From positions 1 to 64,000 of the forward strand of contig CAZEJB010000005.1 of NCBI GenBank assembly GCA_964512635.1: DNA of 64,000 bases, given 5' to 3'. A program made the position numbers and the translations under genes. This DNA is from JADZFO01 sp964512635 (GTDB lineage: Bacteria; 4484-113; JAFGCY01). The notes under the pieces are model-generated. The model did not search any database. It was not told the DNA's origin and saw only the letters and a program-made list of their open reading frames with translations. This document shows, one piece after another, positions 35,346 through 44,575 of the stretch. Within the stretch, counting starts at the first letter, position 1. Each line of letters starts with the position of its first letter.

Positions 35346-35412
35346 ACTTGTCTCCGGATTGAAGTAACCCGGCGATTATACCCAGCCCTGCCATACGCAA
35401 ACAGACTGGGTT

Positions 35413-38097
35413 CTAGTACTCCAGCGAGAAGATCAGATCCTGGCCGTCGGTGGCGAAGCAGCTGACCGCCAGCCTTCCTCCGATCTCGGCCACGGAGGGG
35501 TTGTTGTAAAAGCCCGCCTCCGGAAACACGATTGAGTCGCCGGACAGGTCAGGGCCATCGGGCTGTGTCATCTCGGTGCCCCAGATCCCGGTGGTCGCAA
35601 TATGGCCGTAAACCACATATGGGTGGCCGTTCGACAGCATGGTCGCGCTGATGCTGCTGCTGGTTCGGCAGCCATTCAGATCAACGACCGCGGGAGTCTG
35701 GCCCCAGGCACTGCCCGTGCTGTCTTCCGCGCGCTCGTAATACAGCCGCGAATTGGTGAAGTCGACATAGAACACCGCCGGGCGCCCGCTGACTTCCAGC
35801 AGCTGCGGCCAGTGCCCGGTGTCAACCAGTGCCGTGGCCTCGACCACCAGCGGGGCCGGTGCGTCCCAGCTTGAGCCGTTCGCGTCGCTGGCACGGGCAT
35901 AGCGCAGGGTGCCCAGCGTCTTGTCGTAGTAGGCCACGGCGGGGAAGCCGCCAATAAGGGCAATCGAGCTTTCGCTGCCCAGGTCAACCGCCGGCAGCTC
36001 CGGTTCGCCTTCCACCGCCAGCGGCGCTGACCAGGTGTCGGAGCTAAAGTCACTCGCCGCGGCGAAACGCAGCGCGCCGGTCGCCAGACTCAGGTCGTTG
36101 TGATAGGCCAGCAGGGGCTGGCCGCCTGGCGTCACCAGGCCGCAGACATTGCCGCCGCAGCCGGTCGCCGAGTCCACAGTAAAGCTCTGGTGGACCTCGC
36201 TGTCCGCCGCGCTGCGGTAGTAGAACTTGAGCTGATTCAGGCCCGCGGTGTCGTCATAAGCCGCCGCCGCCGTCACATCGCCGAGCGTGAAGGCGGCAAG
36301 CCCGCCGAAGCCGCCGTCGCCAACCTTGCCGTGCTGGACCCAGCTCTCGCCGATGAAGTCCGCCGGACTGGCCCAGTAGACACCGTCGCCGGTCGCGGCG
36401 CTTTGGTTGTAGTAATAAATCACCGGTCGGCCGCCCAATTCAATCAGGCTGCTGCGCAGACCGGTGTTGGCATCCGCACCGCCGTGAACTACAAACTCAT
36501 GCCAGTTAAAGGACGCCTCTGCGTCAACGCTGATGTCCGTGGTGACGTTGGCCTCGCCGCCGCGCTGGTCGTTTACGCTGACCTTGATCTGGACCGTCTC
36601 TTCAAGCTCTGGCGGCGCTAGATAGGCATTCAGCGTCAGCCCGGCGGCGGTTTCAGTATGCTGCAGGCTGCCGCTGCCGGACTCGACGGTCCAGGTGTAA
36701 AGCAGCGTATCGCCGTCGCTGTCACTGGCCTCTGCTTCAAGCTGCACAATGGTCCCGGGACGGGTAGCGCTGGGTGTTCTAAACAGGCTGTCCACCTGCG
36801 GCGGCGTGTTGTTCGCATCAAGCGAGGCGACAAAATCCAGCTCCTCGGGCTCCGCCGTCAGCGTAAGCTCGACGCTGGCCGGGATGAAGTGGTAGCCCTC
36901 CAGGCTCGGCGTGATTGTCACGCTGCCAAACGCAAGGTCCTCAAGCAGAAACTCGCCGCTGTCAAAGCTTGCCGTGCTGATGGCGCCAGGTTCAAGGCTG
37001 ATGCTCACGCCCGCCAGGGGCGCATCGCCGATGTGGTCGTTATCCGTATCTTCAAACACGGTCCCGGCAATGCTGCCGAGCAGGCCGCTCGTCTCGGTCG
37101 TCTGGCTCGGCGTGCCCTCGTTGCCAAATGCGTCCACCGGGCGCACCCAGAAAACTGAGTCCGGCGCAGCTGCTTCAACCAGCGCGCTAAAGCGCAGCCG
37201 GTCGGAGGCCTTGTCGCCAAGCGCGGTGCTCAGGGGCACATTCATCAAGGGCTCAATCGTGCTTAATCCGAGGTTCGTCGCCGGATATGCCGAGCTGTCC
37301 GCCGCGGCATAGATGTTGTAGCTCGCCACCCGGTAGCCGAAGCTGACGCCGATCGAGGTCAGGTCCTGCACGTTGATTTTCTGGTCGCGGCTGCCATCGA
37401 TCACATCCAGCGCGGCCTTGAAATACGGCGCGCCAGGGGAGGTTTCCGGCACATCTTTACCGAAATTGATGCCGATCGGCGTCAGGTCCTGCACGGCCAC
37501 CACGCCGTTCTGGTCATAATCTCCGGAGTTGTAGTAGTACCAGACCAGGTTGCCGTTATCGAGGCCGCAGCGGGCGCGGCTGTTGTCATCCAGCGGTGGT
37601 GTGCTGATGCGGCGCTCGGCGCTGAAGGGCCGGCGGGCGAAGCGCAGCGTGGCCAGCACGCCGTCGCCGCTGAAGCCGGGATGGGCGTCGTCCTGCGGTC
37701 GGATCAGCACGCTGCCGTGCTCAACGCGTCCTGGCTCGCTGGCAATCGTAAGATCCAGGCGCTGCTCCCGCGGGGCGAAGGCCTCGGAAACGACCGTCTG
37801 TGTTGGGCTGAAGCGCGCCGGGTCATAGCTGACCGCGAAGTACAGGGCCTTCAGCCCGCGCGCCGAAGTGGCGCGTACTTCAAGCTCCACGCCCTCCGCG
37901 CTCTCGCTCTGCACCAGGCTCAGGCTGCCGGCGTCCCCGCCGAGGCTCTCGCCGCCAGGCAGCAGCTCGAGCCTGAAGCCATCCACGCTTGCCGGCGCGT
38001 CAAGGCCCTTCCCGCCGCCGCAGGCTGCCAGGCAGAGGCACAGCAGCGCGGCGCAGAGCACAGCGACAGGACTGGGGGCACAGGGGCGTGATGGCAT
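35413..38097 (-). CDS. Large lipoprotein, paralogue of the 32.7-35.3 kb gene
   Basis: Exported lipoprotein of 894 residues. Signal peptide ends with lipobox CLAAC. Domain order matches the next gene downstream: cohesin-like (KALYFAVSYDPARFSPTQT), dockerin pair (GDYDQNGVVAVQDLTPIGINFG and DGSRDQKINVQDL), Cna-B/SdrB-like (SIAGTVFEDTDNDHIGDA), PKD-like (DSDGDTLLYTWTV) and C-terminal repeats GGFPAVAYYDKTLGTLRYARASD. Sequence identity is moderate, so the duplication is old. Both lie on the minus strand, 67 bp apart, and may be co-transcribed. Confidence 0.82.
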   Translation of the reverse strand: MPSRPCAPSPVAVLCAALLCLCLAACGGGKGLDAPASVDGFRLELLPGGESLGGDAGSLSLVQSESAEGVELEVRATSARGLKALYFAVSYDPARFSPTQTVVSEAFAPREQRLDLTIASEPGRVEHGSVLIRPQDDAHPGFSGDGVLATLRFARRPFSAERRISTPPLDDNSRARCGLDNGNLVWYYYNSGDYDQNGVVAVQDLTPIGINFGKDVPETSPGAPYFKAALDVIDGSRDQKINVQDLTSIGVSFGYRVASYNIYAAADSSAYPATNLGLSTIEPLMNVPLSTALGDKASDRLRFSALVEAAAPDSVFWVRPVDAFGNEGTPSQTTETSGLLGSIAGTVFEDTDNDHIGDAPLAGVSISLEPGAISTASFDSGEFLLEDLAFGSVTITPSLEGYHFIPASVELTLTAEPEELDFVASLDANNTPPQVDSLFRTPSATRPGTIVQLEAEASDSDGDTLLYTWTVESGSGSLQHTETAAGLTLNAYLAPPELEETVQIKVSVNDQRGGEANVTTDISVDAEASFNWHEFVVHGGADANTGLRSSLIELGGRPVIYYYNQSAATGDGVYWASPADFIGESWVQHGKVGDGGFGGLAAFTLGDVTAAAAYDDTAGLNQLKFYYRSAADSEVHQSFTVDSATGCGGNVCGLVTPGGQPLLAYHNDLSLATGALRFAAASDFSSDTWSAPLAVEGEPELPAVDLGSESSIALIGGFPAVAYYDKTLGTLRYARASDANGSSWDAPAPLVVEATALVDTGHWPQLLEVSGRPAVFYVDFTNSRLYYERAEDSTGSAWGQTPAVVDLNGCRTSSSISATMLSNGHPYVVYGHIATTGIWGTEMTQPDGPDLSGDSIVFPEAGFYNNPSVAEIGGRLAVSCFATDGQDLIFSLEY

Positions 38098-38198
38098 GGG
38101 GTTACCTCTCAGCGGGCGTGCAGACGCGGCGATTATAGCTTGGCAGTGCGAAGCTTGCGGACACGAGTTTGGAGGAAGGTCGCTTCAACCACGCTCAA

Positions 38199-40592
38199 TC
38201 AGGGCTCGAAAACCTGCAAGCGATCCTGCCCAAGCACGACGAGTTCGCCTCGCGGACCCAGCAGCAGGGGGGTGCCGCTTGTACCCTCAACTGTCTCGTC
38301 CTTGTCCAGCACGTGGCCGTCGCTGTCCAGGATATACAGCGGGTCGCTGCCCGTATAAATCTCGCTGGTCAGCAGATACAAATGCCCGGCAGCATCCGCC
38401 AGCGCCTGTTCAAACATCTCACCCGCTGGGCTGAAGTGCCAGCGCTCCGCTCCGCTGCTTGGGTCAAAGGCATACAGCTCGAGTTGCCGGTCACCTTGAT
38501 TGCTGCCGCCGCCAGGCGAGCCGCAGGCCAGCACCAGCGTGCCATCTGACATCTGCGCAACAATCGCCTCGGCGGGGTAAGGCAGGTCTGCCGTAAAGCG
38601 CTCGCGGCCGGTGGCCAGCTCGGCGCTGCGCAGGCGCCAGGGTGCGCCCGTCTCTTGATAGCCGCCAAACTCGTTTATGCTGCCACCCTCTATCCAGTAG
38701 ACCAGACCGTCATCACCTCCCAGCGCCGGGCCAGAAGCCGGAGCGCTGAGTGGCAACGACCAACGCAGACTGCCGTCTCGACTGAGACACTTGAGCCGCG
38801 CACCAAACCAGCCGCGGCTTTCGTCCGCCACCGGCCGGCTGGTGGTGCGTGCGCCTGCAGTTTCCTTCGCCGAGCTGACCGATGACACATAGATTCTGTC
38901 GGAACTGCGGAAGTCTTCGGAGAAAAACAGGACGCTGCCGTCCTGAGCCAGGCTTGGCGCCATGACCAGGTCGCCGTCATCCACCAGCCGCCACTGCAGC
39001 TGCATGTCCGCGCTCAGCGAATAAATTGCCGGCGCATCACTAGGTTCTGACAAGCCGGTCCATGACCAGGCCAGCAGACTGCCATCCTCGGCCAGCATGA
39101 AACTGCGCGGAGCTGATGGGCCGCCTCCGGGATAGCTCCCCCGGACATCGCCGTCTCCACTGAGGCGATACAGCCCCCAGCCGCGGACAAAGGCGCGCCC
39201 CTCCGCGTCGATCGCCTCGGGATGTGAGAACTGGTCACTACCAGGCAGCAGCACGGCCGCGCTGGGACGGCCCAGCCGCTGGGTAGTCGGGTCATAAACC
39301 CAGTGCAGGTTCCCTCCGTCAAGCTGCAGAACACCCTGCGGGTCAAAGACGCCCTGCACCAGTCCGCCGGCACTAACGTCAAATCCCCAGCGCAGCTTGT
39401 CGTCCTTCAGCACCTGCAGACGCTCCTCGCTCCAGCGCGCCAGCAGTCCGTCTCCCAGATCGTGCTCCTTGGGCGGCGGCACATAACGGCTCAGCGACCG
39501 GCGCTGTCCCGCCCGCGGTTCCGCGGCCAGACTGCTCAAGCCATGCAGGGCGTTGGCCTCATCGTAGGTGTAGTACACACCATTGCCGGGGGCGCCGGGC
39601 CCCGACTCGGAAAGGGTTTCCTCACTTTGCAATACCCCGGATGGGCTGTAGCGCAGCAGCGCTGTGCGGTAGATCAGCAGCATGTCGTCGCCGCCGATGC
39701 CTTCAAGATAGGTCGTCAGGTCCAGGCCGCCATCAGCGCGCTGGGCGATGTCGGCGCTGTCGGCATGCGGCACTGCAAGCTGGTATTGCAGCTCGCCTTC
39801 CGAGTCAAAGACCAGCACCCGCACGGGTTGAAACTGTTCGACTATCGTCTCACCCCTTTGCCCGCTTTGCATCTCCGGCTGCCCGTAGTTCAGGTCCTGC
39901 GCCCAGATAACACCCCCGGCGGCGCTAAGCGCGCTCAGCCGCGTACGCCCCTCGCCCAGCGTGCTCAGCACCCGCAGCTGCCCCGCACTGAGCATGAACT
40001 CCTGAATGCCTGTGCCGACGGCGAAGGTCCAGCGCTCAGCGCCTTCGGGGCTGATGCACTCAAGTCCGCGGCGGCTGACAAACAACAGTTCGCCGGGCTC
40101 CAGCCAGAGCAGGTCGTAGCTCCCGGCGGGCTGCTGCGTCAGTCTGAAGCTGTTCTGCTCTGTGCCTGCGTCGTTAAAGACATGCATCATTCGCCCGGCA
40201 AGAACATAGATCAATCCGTCGCCGCCGCGCAGCGGCGGACGGCTCAACGAACCATCAAAGTCGGTGATCACCGAGTTGTCGAGACTGCTCGGGCCGTCTA
40301 CACCGATGCGCTGCTGCCGCGTAGACGTAACCCCGGCCTGATTGGATGCCCTGGGGTCGCTGTAGGCCGGATACTCCGCAGGCAGCGCGGCCGTCCCAAG
40401 CCCCAGCCCCGGTGTTTCGCGGGCCGGCAGCACAACCTCACCAGGCCCGGGTGAGTAATATGACACCGGGCCGCAGGCCGTCAGCCCCAGGCTGGCCAGC
40501 AGGGCCAGCGTAGTCATGCCAAACCGGCTCAACAGGACTGGGTTGTTGTCCATTCTTGGCTTAAGAGAATCAGCTTTCTCAGGTCTGCGCAT
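38199..40592 (-). CDS. PQQ/WD40-like beta-propeller lipoprotein
   Basis: Exported lipoprotein of about 797 residues. After a long polar n-region the hydrophobic FGMTTLALLASLGLTAC ends in an LTAC lipobox. The rest shows propeller blades such as DGLVYWIEGGSINEFGG, DGSVLFFSEDFRSS and AEDGSLLAWSWTG, resembling PQQ-binding quinoprotein-like repeats (AxDGxxY/F). No enzymatic motif seen. The ATG at 40592 follows GAGGTG; the ATG at 40553 would give a shorter signal peptide without a visible ribosome binding site. The upstream frame to 40736 overlaps the divergent gene's leader and is rejected. Confidence 0.7.
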   Translation of the reverse strand: MRRPEKADSLKPRMDNNPVLLSRFGMTTLALLASLGLTACGPVSYYSPGPGEVVLPARETPGLGLGTAALPAEYPAYSDPRASNQAGVTSTRQQRIGVDGPSSLDNSVITDFDGSLSRPPLRGGDGLIYVLAGRMMHVFNDAGTEQNSFRLTQQPAGSYDLLWLEPGELLFVSRRGLECISPEGAERWTFAVGTGIQEFMLSAGQLRVLSTLGEGRTRLSALSAAGGVIWAQDLNYGQPEMQSGQRGETIVEQFQPVRVLVFDSEGELQYQLAVPHADSADIAQRADGGLDLTTYLEGIGGDDMLLIYRTALLRYSPSGVLQSEETLSESGPGAPGNGVYYTYDEANALHGLSSLAAEPRAGQRRSLSRYVPPPKEHDLGDGLLARWSEERLQVLKDDKLRWGFDVSAGGLVQGVFDPQGVLQLDGGNLHWVYDPTTQRLGRPSAAVLLPGSDQFSHPEAIDAEGRAFVRGWGLYRLSGDGDVRGSYPGGGPSAPRSFMLAEDGSLLAWSWTGLSEPSDAPAIYSLSADMQLQWRLVDDGDLVMAPSLAQDGSVLFFSEDFRSSDRIYVSSVSSAKETAGARTTSRPVADESRGWFGARLKCLSRDGSLRWSLPLSAPASGPALGGDDGLVYWIEGGSINEFGGYQETGAPWRLRSAELATGRERFTADLPYPAEAIVAQMSDGTLVLACGSPGGGSNQGDRQLELYAFDPSSGAERWHFSPAGEMFEQALADAAGHLYLLTSEIYTGSDPLYILDSDGHVLDKDETVEGTSGTPLLLGPRGELVVLGQDRLQVFEP

Positions 40593-40735
40593 TCCACACC
40601 TCGCCGCGCTTGTTGGCTGAATTCTAGCGCGCTGCAAGCGCGCGCGGGGTACCGCCTGACCGCAACAGCAGGGATACCAGTCATCTGCGATAATCTCCCG
40701 CCGGGCCGCGGCCCGCCTTTTCACGGAGACAAACA

Positions 40736-41722
40736 ATGGCGAATCTGACCTATCACAACGGCTATCTGCCCTCCAGCGAATGGAAGATGGAGCTGACCCG
40801 CAAGGGTTTCGGCGACGCGCTGGTCGAGCTCGGCGCGGAGAACGAACGCGTCGTCGTGCTGGACGCCGACCTGGCCGAGAGCACCTACACCAAGTTCTTC
40901 CGCGACGCCTATCCGACGCGCTTCTTCGAGTGCGGCATCTCCGAGGCCGACATGATGAACACGGCCGCCGGCCTGAGCAAGATGGGCTTCATCCCCTTCC
41001 TGTCCAGCTACAGCATGTTCCTCGCCGGGCGCTCCTGGGACCAGATCCGCAACACGGTGGACTACAGCTACTGCAACGTCAAAATCACCGCCGCGCACGG
41101 CGGCATCAGCGTGGGCAAGGACGGCCCGACGCACCAGAGCAACGAGGACTGCTCCTGCATGCAGCCCCTGGTGAACATGGGCCTGCTGTACCCCAGCGAC
41201 TTCTGGGAGGCCAAGAAGGCCACCAAGTGGCTGGCCGAGTGGGACGGCCCGATCTACAGCCGCCTCGGCCGCGAGAAAGTGCCGATGACCTCCACCGAGC
41301 AGACGCCCTTCGTCTTCGGCAAGGCCAACCTGGTGCTGGACGGCGCGGACGGCACCTTCATCGCCCATGGCCTGATGCTGCCGCGGGCGATCCAGGCGGC
41401 GGAGGCGCTGGCCGAGGAAGGGATCTTCTGCCGCGTGCTGAGCATGCCGACGGTCAAGCCGCTGGACACCGAGGCGGTGCTGAAGGCCGCCGCCGACACC
41501 GGCGGCGTGGTGGTTTGCGAGGAGGTATCCATCTATGGCGGCCTGACCTCCACCATCGCCCGGGTCATCGGCGAGTCCGAGAAGCTCGTCCCGGTCAAGG
41601 GTGTCGCCGTCCGCGACATGTACCTAAGCTCCGGCGACCCTTATGAGCTGATGAGCATCGCCAGCCTGGATGTCGAAGACTGCGTCGCCGCGATGCGGGA
41701 TGTGCTGAGAAGGAAGAAGTAG
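40736..41722 (+). CDS. Transketolase C-terminal subunit
   Basis: Second half of a split transketolase (328 residues), carrying the TPP pyrimidine-binding domain and C-terminal transketolase domain. The Glu that activates TPP is in FECGISEADMMNTAAGLS. The segments AHGGISVGKDGPTHQ and GTFIAHGLMLPRAIQAAEAL are typical. The N-terminal half (TPP diphosphate-binding) is normally the preceding gene but is absent here. GGAG lies 8 nt before the ATG and ATAATC near 40690 may be a -10. Substrate choice (pentose phosphates or another donor) cannot be told. Confidence 0.88.
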   Translation: MANLTYHNGYLPSSEWKMELTRKGFGDALVELGAENERVVVLDADLAESTYTKFFRDAYPTRFFECGISEADMMNTAAGLSKMGFIPFLSSYSMFLAGRSWDQIRNTVDYSYCNVKITAAHGGISVGKDGPTHQSNEDCSCMQPLVNMGLLYPSDFWEAKKATKWLAEWDGPIYSRLGREKVPMTSTEQTPFVFGKANLVLDGADGTFIAHGLMLPRAIQAAEALAEEGIFCRVLSMPTVKPLDTEAVLKAAADTGGVVVCEEVSIYGGLTSTIARVIGESEKLVPVKGVAVRDMYLSSGDPYELMSIASLDVEDCVAAMRDVLRRKK

Positions 41723-41759
41723 TCGAGTAGCGTGAGATAATCAGTCACAAGTGAATGTA

Positions 41760-43010
41760 ATGGAAGGCAAGACCTCTATCAAGTCGGTCGGAATTCATGG
41801 ATTCCTTTCCTTTGGCAGGCAGGGATGCCAGATAGATCTGCAGCCCTTAAATCTAGTCATCGGTCCCAATGCTAGTGGAAAGAGTAACTTTGCAAAGTCG
41901 TTCGCTTGGCTACAGAGTATTGCAGAACCACAGTCCTTCAGAAAATTCTATAGTCAAAATGGTGGACGTGAGTACTTCTTTAATATTGGGAAGAACTGGC
42001 CAGGGGCCAGTCTAATTGTCTCAGCCGCAACAAGGGATCCCAACCTAGATATTGGCTTTCAGATGGACGCGATAATGGACTTCGAACAGCCTTCCAATCT
42101 TGTACTCAACGAAACTGCATGGCTTGGAGACAGATCGACTGAAGATTGGCATGTTATCGTACACAGGGGAGGCAACAGTGCTCGAACTGGTGTACAAAGT
42201 AAAGTATCAGATCGTCAGGAAGGGAATGTACATCATGTTCGCGGAGGCTATGATCTGGATGAGAATGCAGAAGCAAGGTATTGGAAACTAGAGGATGCTG
42301 AGCAGACAAGTTTGTCGCTCTTTGGGCGAAACTCTACTGAGTATGCGCTACAGTCGGATCTAGTTGAAATGTTCTCCAGAATCTGGATGGGTAGCAGCTT
42401 GCATGAACATGGTTTGGCTAGTCTTCGGCAACCGCAATCCACTGATAGGCCAAGATATGCACTTGCCGAAGATCTATCAAACCTCATCGGGGTTCTCAAT
42501 TCAATAAAGATAAGCGAGAGGTTTTCCCATGTGCAGGAGTACCTTGGTCGTCTATCGCGATTCAACGAAAGATATGATATAGACGTTACAGCAAGTATGG
42601 GAACACTTTATCTAAAGGAGGAGGGTTTATCTAGGGCACTCCCAGCATCTAGGCTTTCAGATGGGACTTTGAGAATGATCGCATTGCTGGCTTTGGTCTT
42701 TCAGGAGAATCCACCAAGTATCATTGTCCTTGAAGAACCTGAGGCCGGCCTACATCCAGATTTGATTCATGTACTTGGGCAGCTGTTGATCGAGGCATCA
42801 AACAGGTCTCAGATTGTCGTTACAACGCACTCAGACCTGCTAGTAAGCAGCGTGGGACGAGAATATCCTGAGGCAATCATTGTGTGCGAGAAAGGAGAAG
42901 AAGGAACAACGCTGAGTAGGCTAGAGCCTGATGCACTCGAAAAGTGGATTGGGGAGTACACATTGGGTGAGTTGTGGCTTCGTGGGGAAATTGGAGGAAC
43001 GCGCTGGTGA
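41760..43010 (+). CDS. AAA/OLD-like ATPase, first gene of a two-gene defence-type module
   Basis: SMC/OLD-type ATPase (AAA_21) of 416 residues. Walker A GPNASGKSN lies at about 35-43, the ABC-like signature SRLSDGTLRMIALLALVF and Walker B IIVLEEPEAGLHPD follow, with TTHSDLLVSSV as the switch. A variable middle region (100-250) probably forms the coiled part. The start is uncertain: ATG at 41760 or GTG at 41751, neither with a strong ribosome binding site. The gene overlaps the DUF4276 gene by 4 bp (GTGA). Both are strikingly AT-rich against the neighbours, indicating transfer. Pairing with a TOPRIM-like partner recalls PARIS and OLD anti-phage systems. Confidence 0.85.
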   Translation: MEGKTSIKSVGIHGFLSFGRQGCQIDLQPLNLVIGPNASGKSNFAKSFAWLQSIAEPQSFRKFYSQNGGREYFFNIGKNWPGASLIVSAATRDPNLDIGFQMDAIMDFEQPSNLVLNETAWLGDRSTEDWHVIVHRGGNSARTGVQSKVSDRQEGNVHHVRGGYDLDENAEARYWKLEDAEQTSLSLFGRNSTEYALQSDLVEMFSRIWMGSSLHEHGLASLRQPQSTDRPRYALAEDLSNLIGVLNSIKISERFSHVQEYLGRLSRFNERYDIDVTASMGTLYLKEEGLSRALPASRLSDGTLRMIALLALVFQENPPSIIVLEEPEAGLHPDLIHVLGQLLIEASNRSQIVVTTHSDLLVSSVGREYPEAIIVCEKGEEGTTLSRLEPDALEKWIGEYTLGELWLRGEIGGTRW

Positions 43011-43678
43011 GAAGCAAGCGCGTCCACATCTACATTGAGGGCGGCAGATCCAAAGGAGATATTGAATTCCGGGCCGCATTAGATAGTTTCTTCGGAGGTC
43101 TAAAGGAAGTGGTCAAACCTGGTTGGGGCCTGTCCATTATTCCTTGCGGCGGTCGAGAGAACACCTACAAAAACTTTGTGACCGCGCTTGATCAAGTGCC
43201 ATCGGCAGATGCGGTAGTACTGCTTGTAGATGCTGAGGATTTGCCAGAAGGCTGTGCTCGCGATCATGTTTCCACGAAGAAGCGGCAAACTCCTGACAAC
43301 TGGGACATGGAGGGGGTGAGCGAGAAACAGGTCTACTTGATGACGGTTGTGATGGAGACGTGGTTCTTGGCTGACTGTGAGAGCATTCGCGAGCATATGA
43401 AAAAGAAGCAAAAGGCCTTCGACGCTGACAAACTCGAGCACAAGGGCAATCCGGAGATTGTAAGCAAGCAAACGGTCTATTCTAAACTTGATTCGGCAAT
43501 CAAGAATCTGAAGTACGGAAGCGATGGTTACGAAAAGCGAAAGGGAGATCTCAGCTTTGAATTCTTGGGATGCCTGAATGCCGATGCTGTCAGAATGCGC
43601 TGTGACAGCCTGGATCGGCTGTTTGTTGAGTTGCCCAAGTATCTCAATGACCTGGACAAACTAGAGCAAGGAAAGTGA
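43007..43678 (+). CDS. DUF4276 (TOPRIM-like) protein, partner of the ATPase
   Basis: Protein of 223 residues, DUF4276 type, which has a TOPRIM-like fold. An early acidic position is in HIYIEGGRSKGDIEFR, and the DxE/DxD-like motif follows in AVVLLVDAEDLPEG. Later features are VYLMTVVMETWFLAD and the lysine-rich stretch SIREHMKKKQKAF. The GTG at 43007 overlaps the ATPase stop (GTGA) with GGAGGA 9 nt before it; an in-frame ATG at 42974 would overlap further. In PARIS-like and OLD-like systems the TOPRIM partner is the nuclease effector released when the ATPase senses phage. That role here is inference from domain pairing. Confidence 0.8.
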   Translation: MRSKRVHIYIEGGRSKGDIEFRAALDSFFGGLKEVVKPGWGLSIIPCGGRENTYKNFVTALDQVPSADAVVLLVDAEDLPEGCARDHVSTKKRQTPDNWDMEGVSEKQVYLMTVVMETWFLADCESIREHMKKKQKAFDADKLEHKGNPEIVSKQTVYSKLDSAIKNLKYGSDGYEKRKGDLSFEFLGCLNADAVRMRCDSLDRLFVELPKYLNDLDKLEQGK

Positions 43679-44575
43679 AGGCGTAACTTGTCGGGCATGC
43701 GGAACACGCGAAGCAAGTCAGTTGCAAGATGTCGGACTAGATTGAGGCCCGGTAGCGCCGCACTCAGTGGCGGCGCAGGGCCACCGAAATCGTGATTTAC
43801 GTTCTGGGCACGCTGCGCCTTGCCGGCAATTCATCTTTGTGTTCTTTGTGCCCTTCGTGTTCTTCGTGGTCCAATCTTCCTTCCCCACACTATGGAGCTG
43901 CCACTCTTGCGCCGTCAAGCAGTAGCGGCGCTACCGGCCTCGCCCAGGTCGAGCATCTTCGACGCCAGTCCAGCAAACTCGGCGCTGCAACGAGCTCCGG
44001 AGCAAATCCCGAACGCAAAGACAGTTGCTGGCTCCGCGGCAGACGCACAGGGCTGACTGAGCTTGCGCCGCTGCGTTCCTGCTGCTCCGGTACAGTAGCG
44101 GTCCACTTGTGCTAAAGCCCGTGCGCGGGAAGATAACCACGCCTTGCTGCGGGTATGACTTCAGTTGTCGCGGCAGCGCTTTGCACCACGCCCTGGAGTC
44201 GGACCTTGTCTCTTGAATGCTCTCTTCTAGTTCTCACAGACTGCAATCCCACCCTTTCTGGCGATCGATCCCTGCTCCCGGAAGGTCCAGGGGGCGAGTG
44301 TTGCGCCGCGCTTAGCGCCGGGCCGGCTGGTCTCCGCCGGGAAACGAAAACAGTAATTGACGTTCGAAAAGCGCCTCTAAAGTTAAATCCAGGGGCTTTG
44401 CCCGGCATGCAAATCGTTTCTGACGTTGGAAATCGACTCTCAAAGTTAAATTCCATGCCCAGGCCCCTGGCCCTTGGCCCTTGTCCCTTGTCCCTATCAT
44501 TGGGTATCGCAGGCATATTGAAAGTTCGGCTGGCTGGATATTATTCCGGCGGCAGCGCTGCTGCCGGAGGATTCA
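43679..44575. other. Gene-free, repeat-rich spacer
   Basis: Almost 900 bp with no convincing gene. It holds a GC-rich hairpin at 43755-43776 (GCGCCGC/GCGGCGC), a solitary CACAGAG-family repeat at 43834-43872, and two imperfect 31-bp direct repeats beginning TGACGTT at 44358-44388 and 44421-44451. A CCCTTG-type simple repeat lies around 44462-44496. It may be an accumulation site for short repeats between the ATPase module and the PKD gene. Confidence 0.6.
43834..43872 (+). repeat. Solitary CACAGAG-family repeat
   Basis: The reverse strand reads ACCACGAAGAACAC followed by GAAGGGCACAAAG. It resembles the arms at 27255-27397 but has no inverted partner nearby, so it may be a relic or a single arm. 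Confidence 0.55.
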
